32,836 bases of DNA. It comes from Verrucomicrobiaceae bacterium. Its GTDB lineage: Bacteria > Verrucomicrobiota > Verrucomicrobiia > Verrucomicrobiales > Akkermansiaceae. Below, piece after piece: positions 1 to 8,827 of the stretch (its first letter is position 1; the number at the start of each line of letters is the position of its first letter). The stretch covers positions 1 to 32,836 of the forward strand of contig JAIXPW010000063.1 of assembly GCA_027485995.1 (NCBI GenBank), written 5' to 3'. The notes beneath the pieces were generated by a model. It was not told the origin of the DNA and made no database searches. It saw only the letters and a list, made by a program, of their open reading frames with translations. The position numbers were made by a program, and so were the translations under genes.

Positions 1-294
1 CAGGCGCTCAACGAGACGATGTTGCAGCGCATGAAGGGCATCCTCAACGAGATCCGCAAGCTGGTGGAGGAGCAGGCCAAGGGTGAGAACTACGACTACG
101 TCTTCGACAAGTCCGGCCTGAGCACCTCGCAGGTTCCATTCCTCCTCTATACCAAGGACGCCACCGACATCACCGCCGTGCTGTTGAAGGACCTCAACAA
201 GGATGCACCGAAGGAAAGCCTTCCAGCCGCTGGCACGCCAGATGCCGACAAGCCTTCCCTCACCACGCCGCCGGCTCCTGTCGGCGACCAGTAA
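1..294 (+). CDS. OmpH/Skp-like periplasmic chaperone, C-terminal part (5' end outside window)
   Basis: The reading frame is already open at base 1 and ends at a TAA at 292-294, so this is the 3' end of a longer gene. The visible 97 codons contain a charged helical stretch (NEIRKLVEEQAKGENYDYVF) followed by DKSG and a short strand-like segment ending in VLKD-like residues. This is the usual C-terminal pattern of OmpH/Skp family proteins, where a long coiled-coil arm ends in a small beta core. A proline- and alanine-rich tail (about 25 residues) follows. OmpH/Skp proteins hold unfolded outer-membrane proteins in the periplasm. The position 24 bases upstream of lpxD matches the well-known skp-lpxD gene order in Gram-negative bacteria, and this supports the call more than the sequence alone does. 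The signal peptide would lie outside the window. Confidence 0.75.
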   Translation, partial: QALNETMLQRMKGILNEIRKLVEEQAKGENYDYVFDKSGLSTSQVPFLLYTKDATDITAVLLKDLNKDAPKESLPAAGTPDADKPSLTTPPAPVGDQ

Positions 295-317
295 TCCTCA
301 CGGAATTCACCCCTGAG

Positions 318-1352
318 GTGGCATTTGCCCTCACTCTTTCCGAGCTCGCCCGTTTGGCCGATGGAGACATCGTCCGGGGCGGGCTCGATTCGTCTTACAC
401 CGGTATGGCCGCCCTCGATGCGGCCACTCCCGGCGACATCAGCTTCCTCGGCAATGAGAAGTACAAGGCGCAGTTCCTCGCCACCTTTGCCGGGGCGGTT
501 CTGGTGCCTCGGGGCGTGTCCCAGGGACCTGATACCACGGCCCTCATTGCGGTGGACAATCCCTCACTGGCCTTCGCCGCGGTGGTCCGTCATTTCGCGG
601 CGGCGGCCAGACCCTTCGTTCCCGGCATCCACCCCTCGGCGACCGTGGATCCGTCCGCGAAGCTCGATCCGGAAAAGGTCAGCGTGCGACCGGGTGCTGT
701 GGTCATGGCGGGTGCGGTGGTTGGTGATGGCACCGACATCGGTCCGAACTCGGTGATCGGCGAGGATGTGGTCGTTGGACGCGACTGCCTGATCTATGCC
801 AACGTTTCCATCCGCGAGCGATGTGTGGTCGGCGATCGGGTGATCCTTCAGCCCGGAGCTGTGATCGGGTCCGATGGCTACGGTTACGAGTTCGTGAACG
901 GCCGACACTTGAAGATCGACCAGGTCGGGATTGTTGAGTTGGGTGATGATGTCGAGATCGGGGCGAACTCCACCATCGACCGCGCCCGCTTCGGCAAGAC
1001 GGTTATCGGCGAGGGCACGAAAATCGACAATCTCGTCCAGATCGGCCACAACGTGGTCATCGGAAAGCATTGCCTCGTCATCGCCCAGACCGGCATGGCG
1101 GGAAGTTCACGTCTTGGCAATTATGTGACAGTGGCCGCCCAATCCGGAGTGGCCGGACACGTCATGGTGGACGATAAGGCGATCCTCGGATCCCGCACGG
1201 GTGTCACCACCAATCTCAAGGGTGGCGTCACCTATCTGGGAAATCCTGCCCAGCCATTCATGGACGAGCAGAAGCAGAAGGCGCTCGTGCGCAGGCTGCC
1301 GAAGATGCTGGAGGATCTGAAGGCGCTGAAGAAGCGTGGCGGCGGTTTCTAA
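318..1352 (+). CDS. lpxD: UDP-3-O-acylglucosamine N-acyltransferase LpxD
   Basis: LpxD adds the second hydroxyacyl chain, from acyl-ACP, to UDP-3-O-acylglucosamine in lipid A synthesis. The 344-residue length is normal for the family. Residues 1-100 form the N-terminal uridine-binding domain (LADG, SFLGNEKY). From about residue 105 there are repeated hexapeptide motifs of the left-handed beta-helix. Residues 183-190 (IGSDGYGY) and 240-250 (VQIGHNVVIGK) are the LpxD signatures, and H244 is the predicted catalytic base. The C-terminal helical arm (from about 312) carries EQKQKALVRRLPKM. The start is a GTG; no in-frame ATG lies nearby and there is no clear ribosome binding site. Its presence implies a lipopolysaccharide outer membrane. 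It is convergent with the exporter genes downstream. Confidence 0.96.
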   Translation: MAFALTLSELARLADGDIVRGGLDSSYTGMAALDAATPGDISFLGNEKYKAQFLATFAGAVLVPRGVSQGPDTTALIAVDNPSLAFAAVVRHFAAAARPFVPGIHPSATVDPSAKLDPEKVSVRPGAVVMAGAVVGDGTDIGPNSVIGEDVVVGRDCLIYANVSIRERCVVGDRVILQPGAVIGSDGYGYEFVNGRHLKIDQVGIVELGDDVEIGANSTIDRARFGKTVIGEGTKIDNLVQIGHNVVIGKHCLVIAQTGMAGSSRLGNYVTVAAQSGVAGHVMVDDKAILGSRTGVTTNLKGGVTYLGNPAQPFMDEQKQKALVRRLPKMLEDLKALKKRGGGF

Positions 1353-1396
1353 CCGCCAGGCCTCAGCTTGATTTGGCAGGGCGGATGGAATCCGCC
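1341..1396. terminator. Two short hairpins between convergent genes (candidate bidirectional terminator)
   Basis: GGCGGTT (1341-1347) pairs perfectly with AACCGCC (1351-1357) across a 3-base loop that includes the start of the lpxD stop codon. A second hairpin, GGCGGA (1380-1385) with TCCGCC (1391-1396), has a 5-base loop. Both lie where lpxD and the outer-membrane factor gene converge. Neither is followed by a clear T-run, so intrinsic termination is not proven. Confidence 0.35.
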
Positions 1397-1403
1397 GACA
1401 CGA

Positions 1404-2804
1404 TCACTTTCCGCTCCAGCCGCCGCCGAGGGCCATGGCCAGGGCGGCCAGGGTGATCCGCTGCTGGGCCTCGATCTGGCTGAGGGCGAGCCGCGTCTGG
1501 AGGACGGTGCGATCCGAGTCGACCACTTCCAGGTAGCTGGTCAGTCCCTTGTCGAAGCGTTCCTGGGAAAGATTCTTCGTCTCATTCGCGCTCTTCAGCG
1601 CCGATTCGAGGGCCGAGCGGGACTTTTCCAATCCTTTCAGGTCCACGAGCGCGTCTTCCACTTCACGCAGGGCCACCAGCAGCGACTGGCGGTAGCTGGC
1701 CAGTGCCTCGTCGTAGCGACTACGGGAAGCGGCGTAGTTCGACTTGTTGGTGCCGGCATCCAGGATCGGGGCGGCCATGTTGGCACCGAGGGAAAGCACG
1801 CGGTTCTCCCAGTTGAGGAAACGGGAAGGTTCGATCGACTCGAATCCTCCGCCAGTGCTGAGGGTGAAGTTGGGATAAAAGGCGGCCTCCGCCACTCCAA
1901 TGCGGGCGCTGGCGGCGCGAAGGTTCTGCTCTGCGGCACGGACGTCCGGCCGGCGGTTCAGCACATCGGCCGGAAGGCCAGCGGAGAACGACGGAAGGCG
2001 GTCTGCCGAGGCGCGACGGCTCACGGAAAAGTCCGATGGACGCGTGCCACAGAGCACGGCAAGCGCGTGCTCGGCCGCGCCGCGCTGACGCTGGACCAGC
2101 GCCAGGTCATTGTTGGCAAGTTCCAGCTCGGTGCGTGCACGGGTGGTGGCAAGGCCATCTGTTAGACCCGCATCGGTCCGGCTTTTCTGGAGGTTCAGGG
2201 ACTCGCTGCGGCTCGCGATGGTGTCCTTGACCACTGCTTCCTGGGCGTCGAGCCCCCGCAGCACGAAATACTGCCTGGCGACCTCGGTGGCGACTCCAAG
2301 ACGCTGGGAATCGAGCAACGCCTCGGCCTGCGCCGCCTGGGCGGAAGAGGCCTCGACCAGCCGCTTGTTGCGTCCCCAGAGGTCGGGATCGTAGGCGAGA
2401 TTGAAAGTGCCCCGGTAGGTGGGGTTTTCCAGCGGGATGTTCGCGCCGGGCGGGGCGTTTCTTGCGGTCGTGTCTCCGGAGAGCCGCACGATGTTTGCCG
2501 AGCTGTTGAGGCCCAGGGTCGGGAACAGCCTTGCACGATCGAGTCCCACAAGCGCCCGGGCGGTATCGACCCGTGACTTCGCCGCCGAGAGATCATTGTT
2601 CGCGGAAAGCGCTCGCTCGACGAGTCGGTTGAGCTCGCCATCGCCGAATTGACGCCACCAGGCATCCGGCAGGCGGGAAGATGGCGTGGCTTTGCCTTCT
2701 TTCCAGGTGGTGCCGCCGGTCGCACCCGGGAGCTGGAAATTCGGACCGAGCTTGCAGGCGGAAAGGGTCAGGGCGGTGCCGACGATGAGGAGACGGGAAT
2801 TCAT
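1404..2804 (-). CDS. NodT-family outer-membrane efflux lipoprotein (TolC-like)
   Basis: This 466-residue protein is a predicted outer-membrane channel of a tripartite exporter. A lipoprotein signal peptide ends at a lipobox (LSAC, lipidated C17), followed by KLGPNFQLP, close to the conserved N-terminus of NodT-type factors. Two repeats of the outer-membrane efflux domain follow: the first includes RWWxxF-like WWRQFGDGELNRLVERAL, the second begins near LNRRPDVRAAEQNLRAA and includes AFYPNFTLSTGGGF. The C-terminal half has the expected RYDEALASYRQSLL and EVEDALVDL helices. The ATG overlaps the TGA of the upstream membrane fusion protein gene (2801-2804), so the two are translationally coupled. 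It is the last gene of a four-gene - strand operon and probably the dedicated outer-membrane exit for the ABC pump encoded upstream. Confidence 0.93.
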   Translation of the reverse strand: MNSRLLIVGTALTLSACKLGPNFQLPGATGGTTWKEGKATPSSRLPDAWWRQFGDGELNRLVERALSANNDLSAAKSRVDTARALVGLDRARLFPTLGLNSSANIVRLSGDTTARNAPPGANIPLENPTYRGTFNLAYDPDLWGRNKRLVEASSAQAAQAEALLDSQRLGVATEVARQYFVLRGLDAQEAVVKDTIASRSESLNLQKSRTDAGLTDGLATTRARTELELANNDLALVQRQRGAAEHALAVLCGTRPSDFSVSRRASADRLPSFSAGLPADVLNRRPDVRAAEQNLRAASARIGVAEAAFYPNFTLSTGGGFESIEPSRFLNWENRVLSLGANMAAPILDAGTNKSNYAASRSRYDEALASYRQSLLVALREVEDALVDLKGLEKSRSALESALKSANETKNLSQERFDKGLTSYLEVVDSDRTVLQTRLALSQIEAQQRITLAALAMALGGGWSGK

Positions 2805-3769
2805 GGCTTGGTGTGGCGTTCGGGCGCTTCGATGAAGACATCGACCTGCTGGCCGACATAAAGTGGCGGGCTCTCGGGCCGCGTCAACGAGTAGATGACC
2901 TGGAGCACACGCGTATCCACCCGCTCGGTGCTGGCCCCGGTGAGGGAGACCTTCGGGATGATGTAGGGCTCCACCCGCACGAACTCGAGTGGGAAGGTGA
3001 CGGTGGGGTCGCCTTTGAGGTAGCCGAAGGCCTTTTGACCGGAGCGGATCCGGATGGCGTTCTGCTCATCGACATCGGCGCGGACCTGGAGTCGGTCGGT
3101 GTCCCCGATGATCATCGCGGCCGCCTTTGGTGAGGTGGCGGCATACTCTCCGGCTCGGACGTTGACCTGGAGGACATGTCCATCGCGCGGGGCCCGGACA
3201 GTGAGACGGTCGATCAGCAGGGCGATGCGCTTCATCGCGGTCTCGGACGCGGCGAGCTGGGCCTTGGCGGCGGATAGCTGGGCCTCGGCCACCGCCACAT
3301 CGCGACGCCGGTTTTCCAGGTCATCCTTGCTGATGGCGCGGGCGTCGGTCACCGAGGTGAGACGTTCCAACTGCGATTGCAGTTTCGCCAGTTGCGCCTC
3401 GCTGACAGCGATCTGGGCCTTTGAAATCTCCTGTTGCGCGGAGGTGGAGAGCTTTTCGGCCTGAAGATCGCGATCATCCAGCTTGAAGAGCGTCTGTCCC
3501 GCTTTCACCGGGTCGTTCACCTTCACCGGCAGCTCCACCACCAGTCCGGGCACCGGCACGCCGATGGCCACGTTTTCGCTCAACGATTCGAGGATGCCGG
3601 TGGCGGCGACGGACTCCTTGAACGGCTTCTGCGGCGGCGGCACGGGCGGCTCACCCGGCGGCGGAGTTTCCTTCTGCGCCTGGAGGCGGGAGACCGCGAC
3701 GATCGCGTAGAAGCCGAACAAGGCCAGCGCGATGGAGCCATAGCGGAGGAGTTTCAGGAAAAGGTTCAT
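2801..3769 (-). CDS. HlyD/DevB-like membrane fusion protein of an ABC exporter
   Basis: The 322-residue protein has an N-terminal membrane anchor (about residues 8-27, SIALALFGFYAIVAV) and a proline-rich linker. A biotinyl-lipoyl-like half-motif (about 60-100: GLVVELPVKVNDPVKAGQTL, then KLDD) is followed by a long coiled-coil hairpin rich in KAQIAVSEAQLAKLQ-type repeats, the return half-motif (APRDGHVLQVNVRAGEYA) and a beta-barrel domain. This is the layout of periplasmic adaptor proteins joining an inner-membrane ABC transporter to a TolC-like channel. It lies 48 bases after the ATPase gene and overlaps the outer-membrane factor gene by 4 bases. The coiled-coil and a DevC-type partner permease favour the DevB-like group over RND adaptors. 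The exported substrate cannot be read from the sequence. Confidence 0.9.
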   Translation of the reverse strand: MNLFLKLLRYGSIALALFGFYAIVAVSRLQAQKETPPPGEPPVPPPQKPFKESVAATGILESLSENVAIGVPVPGLVVELPVKVNDPVKAGQTLFKLDDRDLQAEKLSTSAQQEISKAQIAVSEAQLAKLQSQLERLTSVTDARAISKDDLENRRRDVAVAEAQLSAAKAQLAASETAMKRIALLIDRLTVRAPRDGHVLQVNVRAGEYAATSPKAAAMIIGDTDRLQVRADVDEQNAIRIRSGQKAFGYLKGDPTVTFPLEFVRVEPYIIPKVSLTGASTERVDTRVLQVIYSLTRPESPPLYVGQQVDVFIEAPERHTKP

Positions 3770-3817
3770 GGGTGGCAGTGGGCTCGATTCACAGTTAACA
3801 AATCACCAATCAAATCA

Positions 3818-4564
3818 TCAAAGCGCGTGCTCGTGGACAAAGTGGGGCTTCTCTCCGGGCGGACGTTCCCGGACTTCAACGATCTCGCCATCATCCATGC
3901 GGGCGATGCGGTCGGCGTAGGAAAAGATGCGGTTGTCGTGCGTGACGATGATCACCGCGCGGTTCGCCGTGCGGGCGACCTGGCTGAAGAGATCGAGCAC
4001 GATCTCGCCATTCTTGGAGTCCAGCGCGGCGGTCGGTTCATCGCAGATCACCAGCGGCGGCTCATGCACCAGCGCACGAGCGATGGCGACGCGCTGCTGC
4101 TGGCCACCGGAAAGCTTGTTGGGGCGTTCTTTCCATCGATCGCCGAGCCCCACGCGATCCAATGCCTCGCGCGAACGGGCCAGTGCCTTGCCCGAGGAAA
4201 CGCCTTGGATCAGCAGGGGAATGCCGACGTTTTCCGCGATGCTCAGGGTGGGGATCAGGTTGAACTGCTGGAAGATGAAGCCGATGTTCTCGGCGCGGAA
4301 CTTGGTCAAGGCGCCGCCTGACATCTTCGTCAGTTCCTTGCCGAAAACCTCGATCTTGCCGCCATCGACCTTCAGCGTGCCGGCGATTGCACTCAGCAGG
4401 GTGGTCTTTCCACAGCCGGACGGCCCCACCAGCATCAGGATTTCTCCGGTGCGGGCCTGCAGGTTCACCTTCTTCAGCACATGAAGGCGGTTCGCTCCCT
4501 GACCGAAGCTTTTCTCAACGTCGCGGGCGTCCACGACGATCTTCGATGGAGAGGACTCAGGCAC
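3818..4564 (-). CDS. ABC transporter ATP-binding protein (DevA/LolD-like)
   Basis: This 248-residue nucleotide-binding subunit powers the exporter. It has a Walker A motif at residues 47-54 (GPSGCGKT), a Q-loop in FIFQQFNLIPTLSIAENV, the ABC signature LSGGQQQRVAIARAL, Walker B VICDEPTAALD and the switch histidine in VIIVTHDNRIF. These features place it in the MacB/LolD/DevA class, which works mechanically on periplasmic or envelope substrates. The start is GTG, and GTGCCTGA overlaps the stop of the upstream permease by 8 bases, which indicates coupled translation. A C-terminal extension of about 20 residues (ERPPGEKPHFVHEHAL) follows the core domain. Confidence 0.94.
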   Translation of the reverse strand: MPESSPSKIVVDARDVEKSFGQGANRLHVLKKVNLQARTGEILMLVGPSGCGKTTLLSAIAGTLKVDGGKIEVFGKELTKMSGGALTKFRAENIGFIFQQFNLIPTLSIAENVGIPLLIQGVSSGKALARSREALDRVGLGDRWKERPNKLSGGQQQRVAIARALVHEPPLVICDEPTAALDSKNGEIVLDLFSQVARTANRAVIIVTHDNRIFSYADRIARMDDGEIVEVRERPPGEKPHFVHEHAL

Positions 4565-5750
4565 GGAAGACCATTGCGGGTTCGTAAAGGCTCAGGCGGA
4601 TGATGCCCATGAGCGCGGCGAGCATGCAGATCAGCTGAATAACCAGGAAGGCCACCACCGGGATCTGCCACGGCATGTAGAAGGGCGGTTGCTGGTTCTG
4701 GATCGCACCCATCGCAAAACCCGATGTCGCCGCCAGCCCGATGCCGAAGCCGATGATCCCCACCGTCGCGGCCTGGAAGATCAGCATGATGCTCAGGCGG
4801 AAGTTCGACATCCCCATCGCCTTCAACGCGCCAAGGTGCTTCAGATTGTCGAGCACGAAGGCATAGAAGGTCTGACAAGCGATCGCCACGCCGACGATGA
4901 AGCCGATCACCACCGTGGTGCCGAAGGAGAACGGAATGCCGGTGTTCTTCACATACCACCACACCGTCGAGGTGTTGAAATCCCCGAAGCTCTTGCCCTT
5001 TTCGTCTCCAACATCGCGGGAGCTTGGACCGAAGCCACGGTTCACATAGGCGCGCAGTCCGGTTTGCTTCTGGATTTCATCCGCCGCCTCTTCGGGACTC
5101 ATGCCTTCGATCGGAGCTGCAATGACTGCCGAGAGCATCTTTCGCGATGGCGGCGTGTATTGAAGCGCCCGCTCATAAGTGGTCCAAACATAAGGCCCAC
5201 CGGTGAACGAACGCATCGCCTTGCAGATCCCCACCACGCGGGCCTCGATGTCGTTGATCTCGAAACGATCGCCGATCCGGATCGGATGCGCCTTGTCCTG
5301 TGCCAGACGCTCGGTGGCGAGTTCGTCGATCACCACGGTGTTCGGAAGTCGCAGGTCTTCGAGATTTCCCGAGACCATCGCGCCCGGTCCACCTGCGAGT
5401 GACGCCCCATCGATCCCGATGAGCTGGATCGTCTTGAAACTCCCGTCATCGAGTCGCACGCGCTGGATCCCCGAATAGAGCGGCATCGCCCAGCGGATCG
5501 CGGAAACCGAGCGGACGCGGGAAACGTCGGTGTCGCGGAGTGGGTTCGTCTCGTTGACCTGATCGACCTCGGATTCGACCACATAAATCGGAGCGGCCAC
5601 GTTTTTCAGGGTCGCTGTGGTCCATCGCATCAGCCCGCAGAAAACCGAGGCCTGTTGGACAATCAGGAAGGTCGCGAAAAAAAGCCCCGCCACCAGCATC
5701 AGATACTTCGCCGTGTCGCCGAAGAGCATTTTGAGCGCGAGACCGATCAT
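4557..5750 (-). CDS. ABC transporter permease, FtsX-like (DevC type)
   Basis: This is an integral-membrane permease with the MacB/FtsX topology. One N-terminal transmembrane helix (YLMLVAGLFFATFLIVQQ) is followed by a large periplasmic domain of about 220 residues. Three C-terminal helices follow (TVVIGFIVGVAIACQTFYAF; IMLIFQAATVGIIGFGIGLA; PVVAFLVIQLICMLAALMGI). The IGLALKMLFGDTAKYL start and the QQASVFCGLM stretch resemble DevC permeases of heterocyst-glycolipid-type exporters. The frame can open at a TTG at 5771, but I prefer the ATG at 5750 because it begins right at the conserved segment. It is the first gene of the - strand operon permease-ATPase-adaptor-outer-membrane factor. The substrate is unknown; glycolipids are known for some DevBCA pumps, but that is not shown here. 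Confidence 0.88.
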   Translation of the reverse strand: MIGLALKMLFGDTAKYLMLVAGLFFATFLIVQQASVFCGLMRWTTATLKNVAAPIYVVESEVDQVNETNPLRDTDVSRVRSVSAIRWAMPLYSGIQRVRLDDGSFKTIQLIGIDGASLAGGPGAMVSGNLEDLRLPNTVVIDELATERLAQDKAHPIRIGDRFEINDIEARVVGICKAMRSFTGGPYVWTTYERALQYTPPSRKMLSAVIAAPIEGMSPEEAADEIQKQTGLRAYVNRGFGPSSRDVGDEKGKSFGDFNTSTVWWYVKNTGIPFSFGTTVVIGFIVGVAIACQTFYAFVLDNLKHLGALKAMGMSNFRLSIMLIFQAATVGIIGFGIGLAATSGFAMGAIQNQQPPFYMPWQIPVVAFLVIQLICMLAALMGIIRLSLYEPAMVFRA

Positions 5751-5795
5751 GCGAAGAAGGAAAAGGGACAAGTGCGATCACCTAACCGCAGGTCG

Positions 5796-5823
5796 ATCCT
5801 AGCAGGACCAGTCCCGCACGCAA
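5796..5823 (-). promoter_or_regulatory. Candidate promoter for the DevBCA-like operon
   Basis: On the - strand, TTGCGT (5818-5823) and TAGGAT (5796-5801) are separated by 16 bases. The match to sigma-70 elements is partial (3/6 and 4/6). A start site near 5789 would give a leader of roughly 40 bases to the ATG at 5750. The 5751-6011 gap is the only space for the divergent promoters of this operon and the yqiJ-like gene. I see no other gene in it. Confidence 0.25.
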
Positions 5824-5993
5824 CCGACGAGGCGCATTTTGGGCAAAATCGCAGCCGTCCGTGTTTCAAACACCCGGACTCGCAGGCCTGTTGCGTCCGC
5901 GAGGTTCAGATGGGTGAGGCTTGTTGGCTGGCCCTGAATGGCCGTGTTCATCAGGAACAGCCGGTCTCCAAGAAAAGGATTCCCGATCAAAAT

Positions 5994-5999
5994 TGTAAT
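5994..5999 (+). promoter_or_regulatory. Candidate -10 element upstream of the yqiJ-like gene
   Basis: TGTAAT matches the -10 consensus at five of six positions and lies 12 bases before the ATG at 6012. No convincing -35 hexamer is found 16-18 bases upstream. If used, the transcript would have a leader of only a few bases, in line with the absence of a ribosome binding site before this gene. Confidence 0.25.
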
Positions 6000-6011
6000 C
6001 GCCCGTGATGG

Positions 6012-6695
6012 ATGGGCCTGTTTGGATTTTCGGAGTTCCTCAAGCGGATCATCCAAGTGCTCGAACTCCTCCAGGCCTCCCTAAGCCAGAATCAGATATT
6101 GCTGACCCTCCTTCTCGGGCTGGTTGTCTGCTATTGGCTGATGGTCATCTTCGGCATCCTGGATCTGGATACCGATGTCGCCGATGGGGGCGGAGAGATC
6201 GACATGGACCCCGGTGACGAAGCCAGCACCGGCAGCGTCTGGATGTCCACTGGCCGGTTTCTGGGATTCTCGAAGGTGCCGCTCATCGTCTGGCTGAGCT
6301 TTGTGAGCCTTTTCATGTGGTTCTTCTCGCTCGTCCTGAACCAATATTGGAATCGCGAGGCCGAGGTTCTCCGCGCCCTGTTGCTGTTGGCTCCGAACCT
6401 CGTTGCCAGCGTGATCGTCACCAAGATCGTCACCCTCCCGATTGCCAAACTCTTCGCCGCGATGGCGGATGCGGACAGCGAGGGCGAGGAGATCCTTGGA
6501 CGCACCGGCTCCATCATCACCTTGGAAGCGAACGAGAACTACGGGCAGATCGAGATTCCCGCGAAAGGCGCTCCGCTGCTCTTCAATGTCCGCTGCCAGC
6601 CCGGTGCCCCTGCTTTGAAAAAAGGAACCTTCGTGCAGGTCATCTCCGCAGGTCCCGACAACAAGTTTTACTACATCGAATCATCGAACCCCTGA
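6012..6695 (+). CDS. yqiJ: YqiJ-like inner-membrane protein with C-terminal OB-fold (NfeD-like)
   Basis: The protein has 227 residues. Hydrophobic segments at about 30-50, 89-110 and 122-146 predict three transmembrane helices. An acidic loop (about 51-72, rich in D and E) separates the first two. Residues 160-225 form a small soluble beta-rich domain (ILGRTGSIIT, ENYGQIEIPAKGAPLLFNV, GTFVQVISA) that fits the OB-fold of YqiJ/NfeD proteins. In known cases NfeD and YqiJ proteins are encoded beside flotillin/SPFH proteins and act as their membrane partners. Here the flotillin gene starts 4 bases after this stop, which strongly supports the assignment. It is the first gene of the three-gene + strand unit. 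No Shine-Dalgarno sequence precedes the ATG. Confidence 0.85.
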   Translation: MGLFGFSEFLKRIIQVLELLQASLSQNQILLTLLLGLVVCYWLMVIFGILDLDTDVADGGGEIDMDPGDEASTGSVWMSTGRFLGFSKVPLIVWLSFVSLFMWFFSLVLNQYWNREAEVLRALLLLAPNLVASVIVTKIVTLPIAKLFAAMADADSEGEEILGRTGSIITLEANENYGQIEIPAKGAPLLFNVRCQPGAPALKKGTFVQVISAGPDNKFYYIESSNP

Positions 6696-6699
6696 ATCC

Positions 6700-8787
6700 A
6701 TGATCCCATCCCTACCACCCGCCGTGATTCTCGAAGGCGGCATACTCGTTGCGGCCATCGTCGCTGGCATTTTCTTTATCGGATTGCCGGTCCTGTTCTC
6801 TCGCTTCTTTCGCAAGGTGCAGCAGGGCCAGGCCATCGTCCGGAACGGCATCGGCGGCACCCATGTCTCGTTCAATGGCATGATCGTCATCCCGGTCGCG
6901 CACCAATCGGAATACATGGACATTTCGGTGAAACGGATCGAGATCGAGCGTCGCGCCACCGAGGGACTGATCTGCCGCGACAACATCCGCGCCGACATCA
7001 AGGTCGCCTTCTTCGTGCGCGTCAACAAGACGCCGGATGACGTCCTCCGCGTCGCCCAGTCCATTGGCTGCGCCCGAGCTTCCAACGTGGACATGATTCG
7101 CACGCTCTTCGACGCCAAGTTTTCGGAAGCCTTGAAAACCGTCGGCAAGCGCTTCGATTTCGTGCAGCTCTACAATGAGCGCGATACCTTCAAGAGCGAG
7201 ATTCTCCAGGTCATCGGCACCGATTTGAACGGCTTCGCCCTCGACGACTGCGCCATCGACTTCCTCGAACAAACCCAGCTCGAGAATCTGGATCCCGACA
7301 ACATCCTCGACGCGGAGGGCATCAAGAAGATCACCGAGCTGACCGCCATCCAGGCGAAGATGTCGAACAACATCCAGCGAGATAAGGAAAAGGTCATCAA
7401 GCAGCAGGACGTGCAGGCCCGCGAGGCGATTCTTGAGCTGGAACGCCAGCTCGCCGAGACCGAGTCGAAGCAGAAGCGCGACGTGCAGAGCGTCATGGCC
7501 CGCGAGGAGGCGGAAACCGCGAAGGTGCAGGCCGAGGAGCGCCTCAAGGCCGAGAAGGCCAACATCGCCGCCAACGAGGAGATCGCCATCGCCAACGAAA
7601 ACAAGGAGCGCCAGGTCCTCGTCGCCCAGCGCAACAAGGAGCGCACGGATGCCGTCGAAATCGAGCGCGTCACCCGCGATCGTGAGCTGGAGGTCATTGA
7701 CCGCGAGCGCCAGACCACACTGAAGAGCATCGAGAAGGAAAAGGCGGTCGAGATCGAAAAGAAGAACATCCAGGAGGTCATCAAGGACCGCGTCGTGCTC
7801 GAAAAGACGGTCGTCATCGAGCAGCAGAAGATCAAGGACACCGAGGCCTTCGCCACGGCGGATCGCGAGAAGCAGGTCGCATTGACCAACGCCGAAAAGA
7901 ACGCCCAGGAGCAGCTGATCCAGAAGATCAAGGAAGCGGAGGCCGCCAAGGAGGCCGCCCGTCTCGCCGCCGACCAGGAGGCATACACCGCGCTCAAGGC
8001 CGCCGAGGCTGCGAAGCAAGCGGCTGAACTCCATGCCCAGGAAATCCTCACCCTCGCCGACGCCCGTCAGGAGTCCGCCGTCAAGGACGCCGCAGCGGAG
8101 AAATCGATCGCCGAAGGAAGGACTGCCACGTCCGCTGCCGAAGGCTTGGGCGAGGCCCAGGTTCTCCTCGCCAAGGCCGAGGCTTCGCAGAAGCAGGGCA
8201 CCGTCGAGGCCGAGGTCACCCAGCTCAAGCTTGCCGCCGAAGCGGATGGCATCACCAAGAAGGCCCAGGCCATGAAGCTTCTCGAAAACGCGGGTCGCGA
8301 GCACGAGGAGTTCAAGCTCACCCTCGAGAAGGACAAGGCCATCGCGCTTGCCGAGATCCACATCCAGAAGGACATCGCCGCCGCACAGGCCGGCGTGCTC
8401 GGCGAGGCGATGAAGTCCGCCAAGATCGAAATCGTCGGTGGCGAAACCCAGTTCTTCGACAAGATCACCAACGCCATCGGCAATGCCCGTGCGGTGGATC
8501 GCCTCGTCGAAGGCAGCCGTACCCTGACCGATGTGAAGGAGACCTTCTTCAATGGCGATCCGGACTATTTCAAATCGCAACTGAAGAACATCGTCGATCA
8601 GTTCGGACTGACCTCTGAAGATACCAAGAACCTCACGCTCGCCGCGCTCTTCACCAAGCTGATCGGGCTCAATCCCGATGTCTCCACCTTGAACAAGCTC
8701 ACCGGCATGATCGGAGCCGCCAACCGCTTCGGCCTCGCCGGGCAGCCGGCGGCAAGCGTGTTGGATGGCGGAGCCGCGAAAGTCTGA
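6700..8787 (+). CDS. yqiK: Flotillin-like SPFH/Band 7 protein (YqiK type)
   Basis: This 695-residue membrane scaffold protein has an N-terminal transmembrane helix at about residues 8-33 (ILVAAIVAGIFFIGLPVLF). An SPFH/Band 7 domain covers about 35-220, including QQGQAIVRNG, SVKRIEIERRA and IKVAFFVRVNKTPDDVL. A very long charged coiled-coil of about 220-560 is full of E/K/R/A heptads (EAAKEAARLAADQEAY). The C-terminal flotillin segment ends with a small globular region. Flotillins oligomerise on membrane microdomains. The length exceeds that of typical short FloA and fits the YqiK group. It is flanked by a YqiJ-like gene 4 bases upstream and the giant ATPase gene 40 bases downstream, all on the same strand, so it probably links a membrane platform to the ATPase. 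The large open frame on the opposite strand is a composition artefact. Confidence 0.93.
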   Translation: MIPSLPPAVILEGGILVAAIVAGIFFIGLPVLFSRFFRKVQQGQAIVRNGIGGTHVSFNGMIVIPVAHQSEYMDISVKRIEIERRATEGLICRDNIRADIKVAFFVRVNKTPDDVLRVAQSIGCARASNVDMIRTLFDAKFSEALKTVGKRFDFVQLYNERDTFKSEILQVIGTDLNGFALDDCAIDFLEQTQLENLDPDNILDAEGIKKITELTAIQAKMSNNIQRDKEKVIKQQDVQAREAILELERQLAETESKQKRDVQSVMAREEAETAKVQAEERLKAEKANIAANEEIAIANENKERQVLVAQRNKERTDAVEIERVTRDRELEVIDRERQTTLKSIEKEKAVEIEKKNIQEVIKDRVVLEKTVVIEQQKIKDTEAFATADREKQVALTNAEKNAQEQLIQKIKEAEAAKEAARLAADQEAYTALKAAEAAKQAAELHAQEILTLADARQESAVKDAAAEKSIAEGRTATSAAEGLGEAQVLLAKAEASQKQGTVEAEVTQLKLAAEADGITKKAQAMKLLENAGREHEEFKLTLEKDKAIALAEIHIQKDIAAAQAGVLGEAMKSAKIEIVGGETQFFDKITNAIGNARAVDRLVEGSRTLTDVKETFFNGDPDYFKSQLKNIVDQFGLTSEDTKNLTLAALFTKLIGLNPDVSTLNKLTGMIGAANRFGLAGQPAASVLDGGAAKV

Positions 8788-8827
8788 CATGGAGCGCCGG
8801 AATTCCACCGGCCTTTGACACACTCCC

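Noticed and set aside
1368..2165. 265-codon + strand frame opposite the outer-membrane factor
   Set aside because: Antisense to a gene with a lipobox and efflux-domain motifs; no features of its own.
5799..6056. 85-codon - strand frame in the divergent gap upstream of yqiJ
   Set aside because: Overlaps the yqiJ start and both candidate promoters; composition is not convincing.
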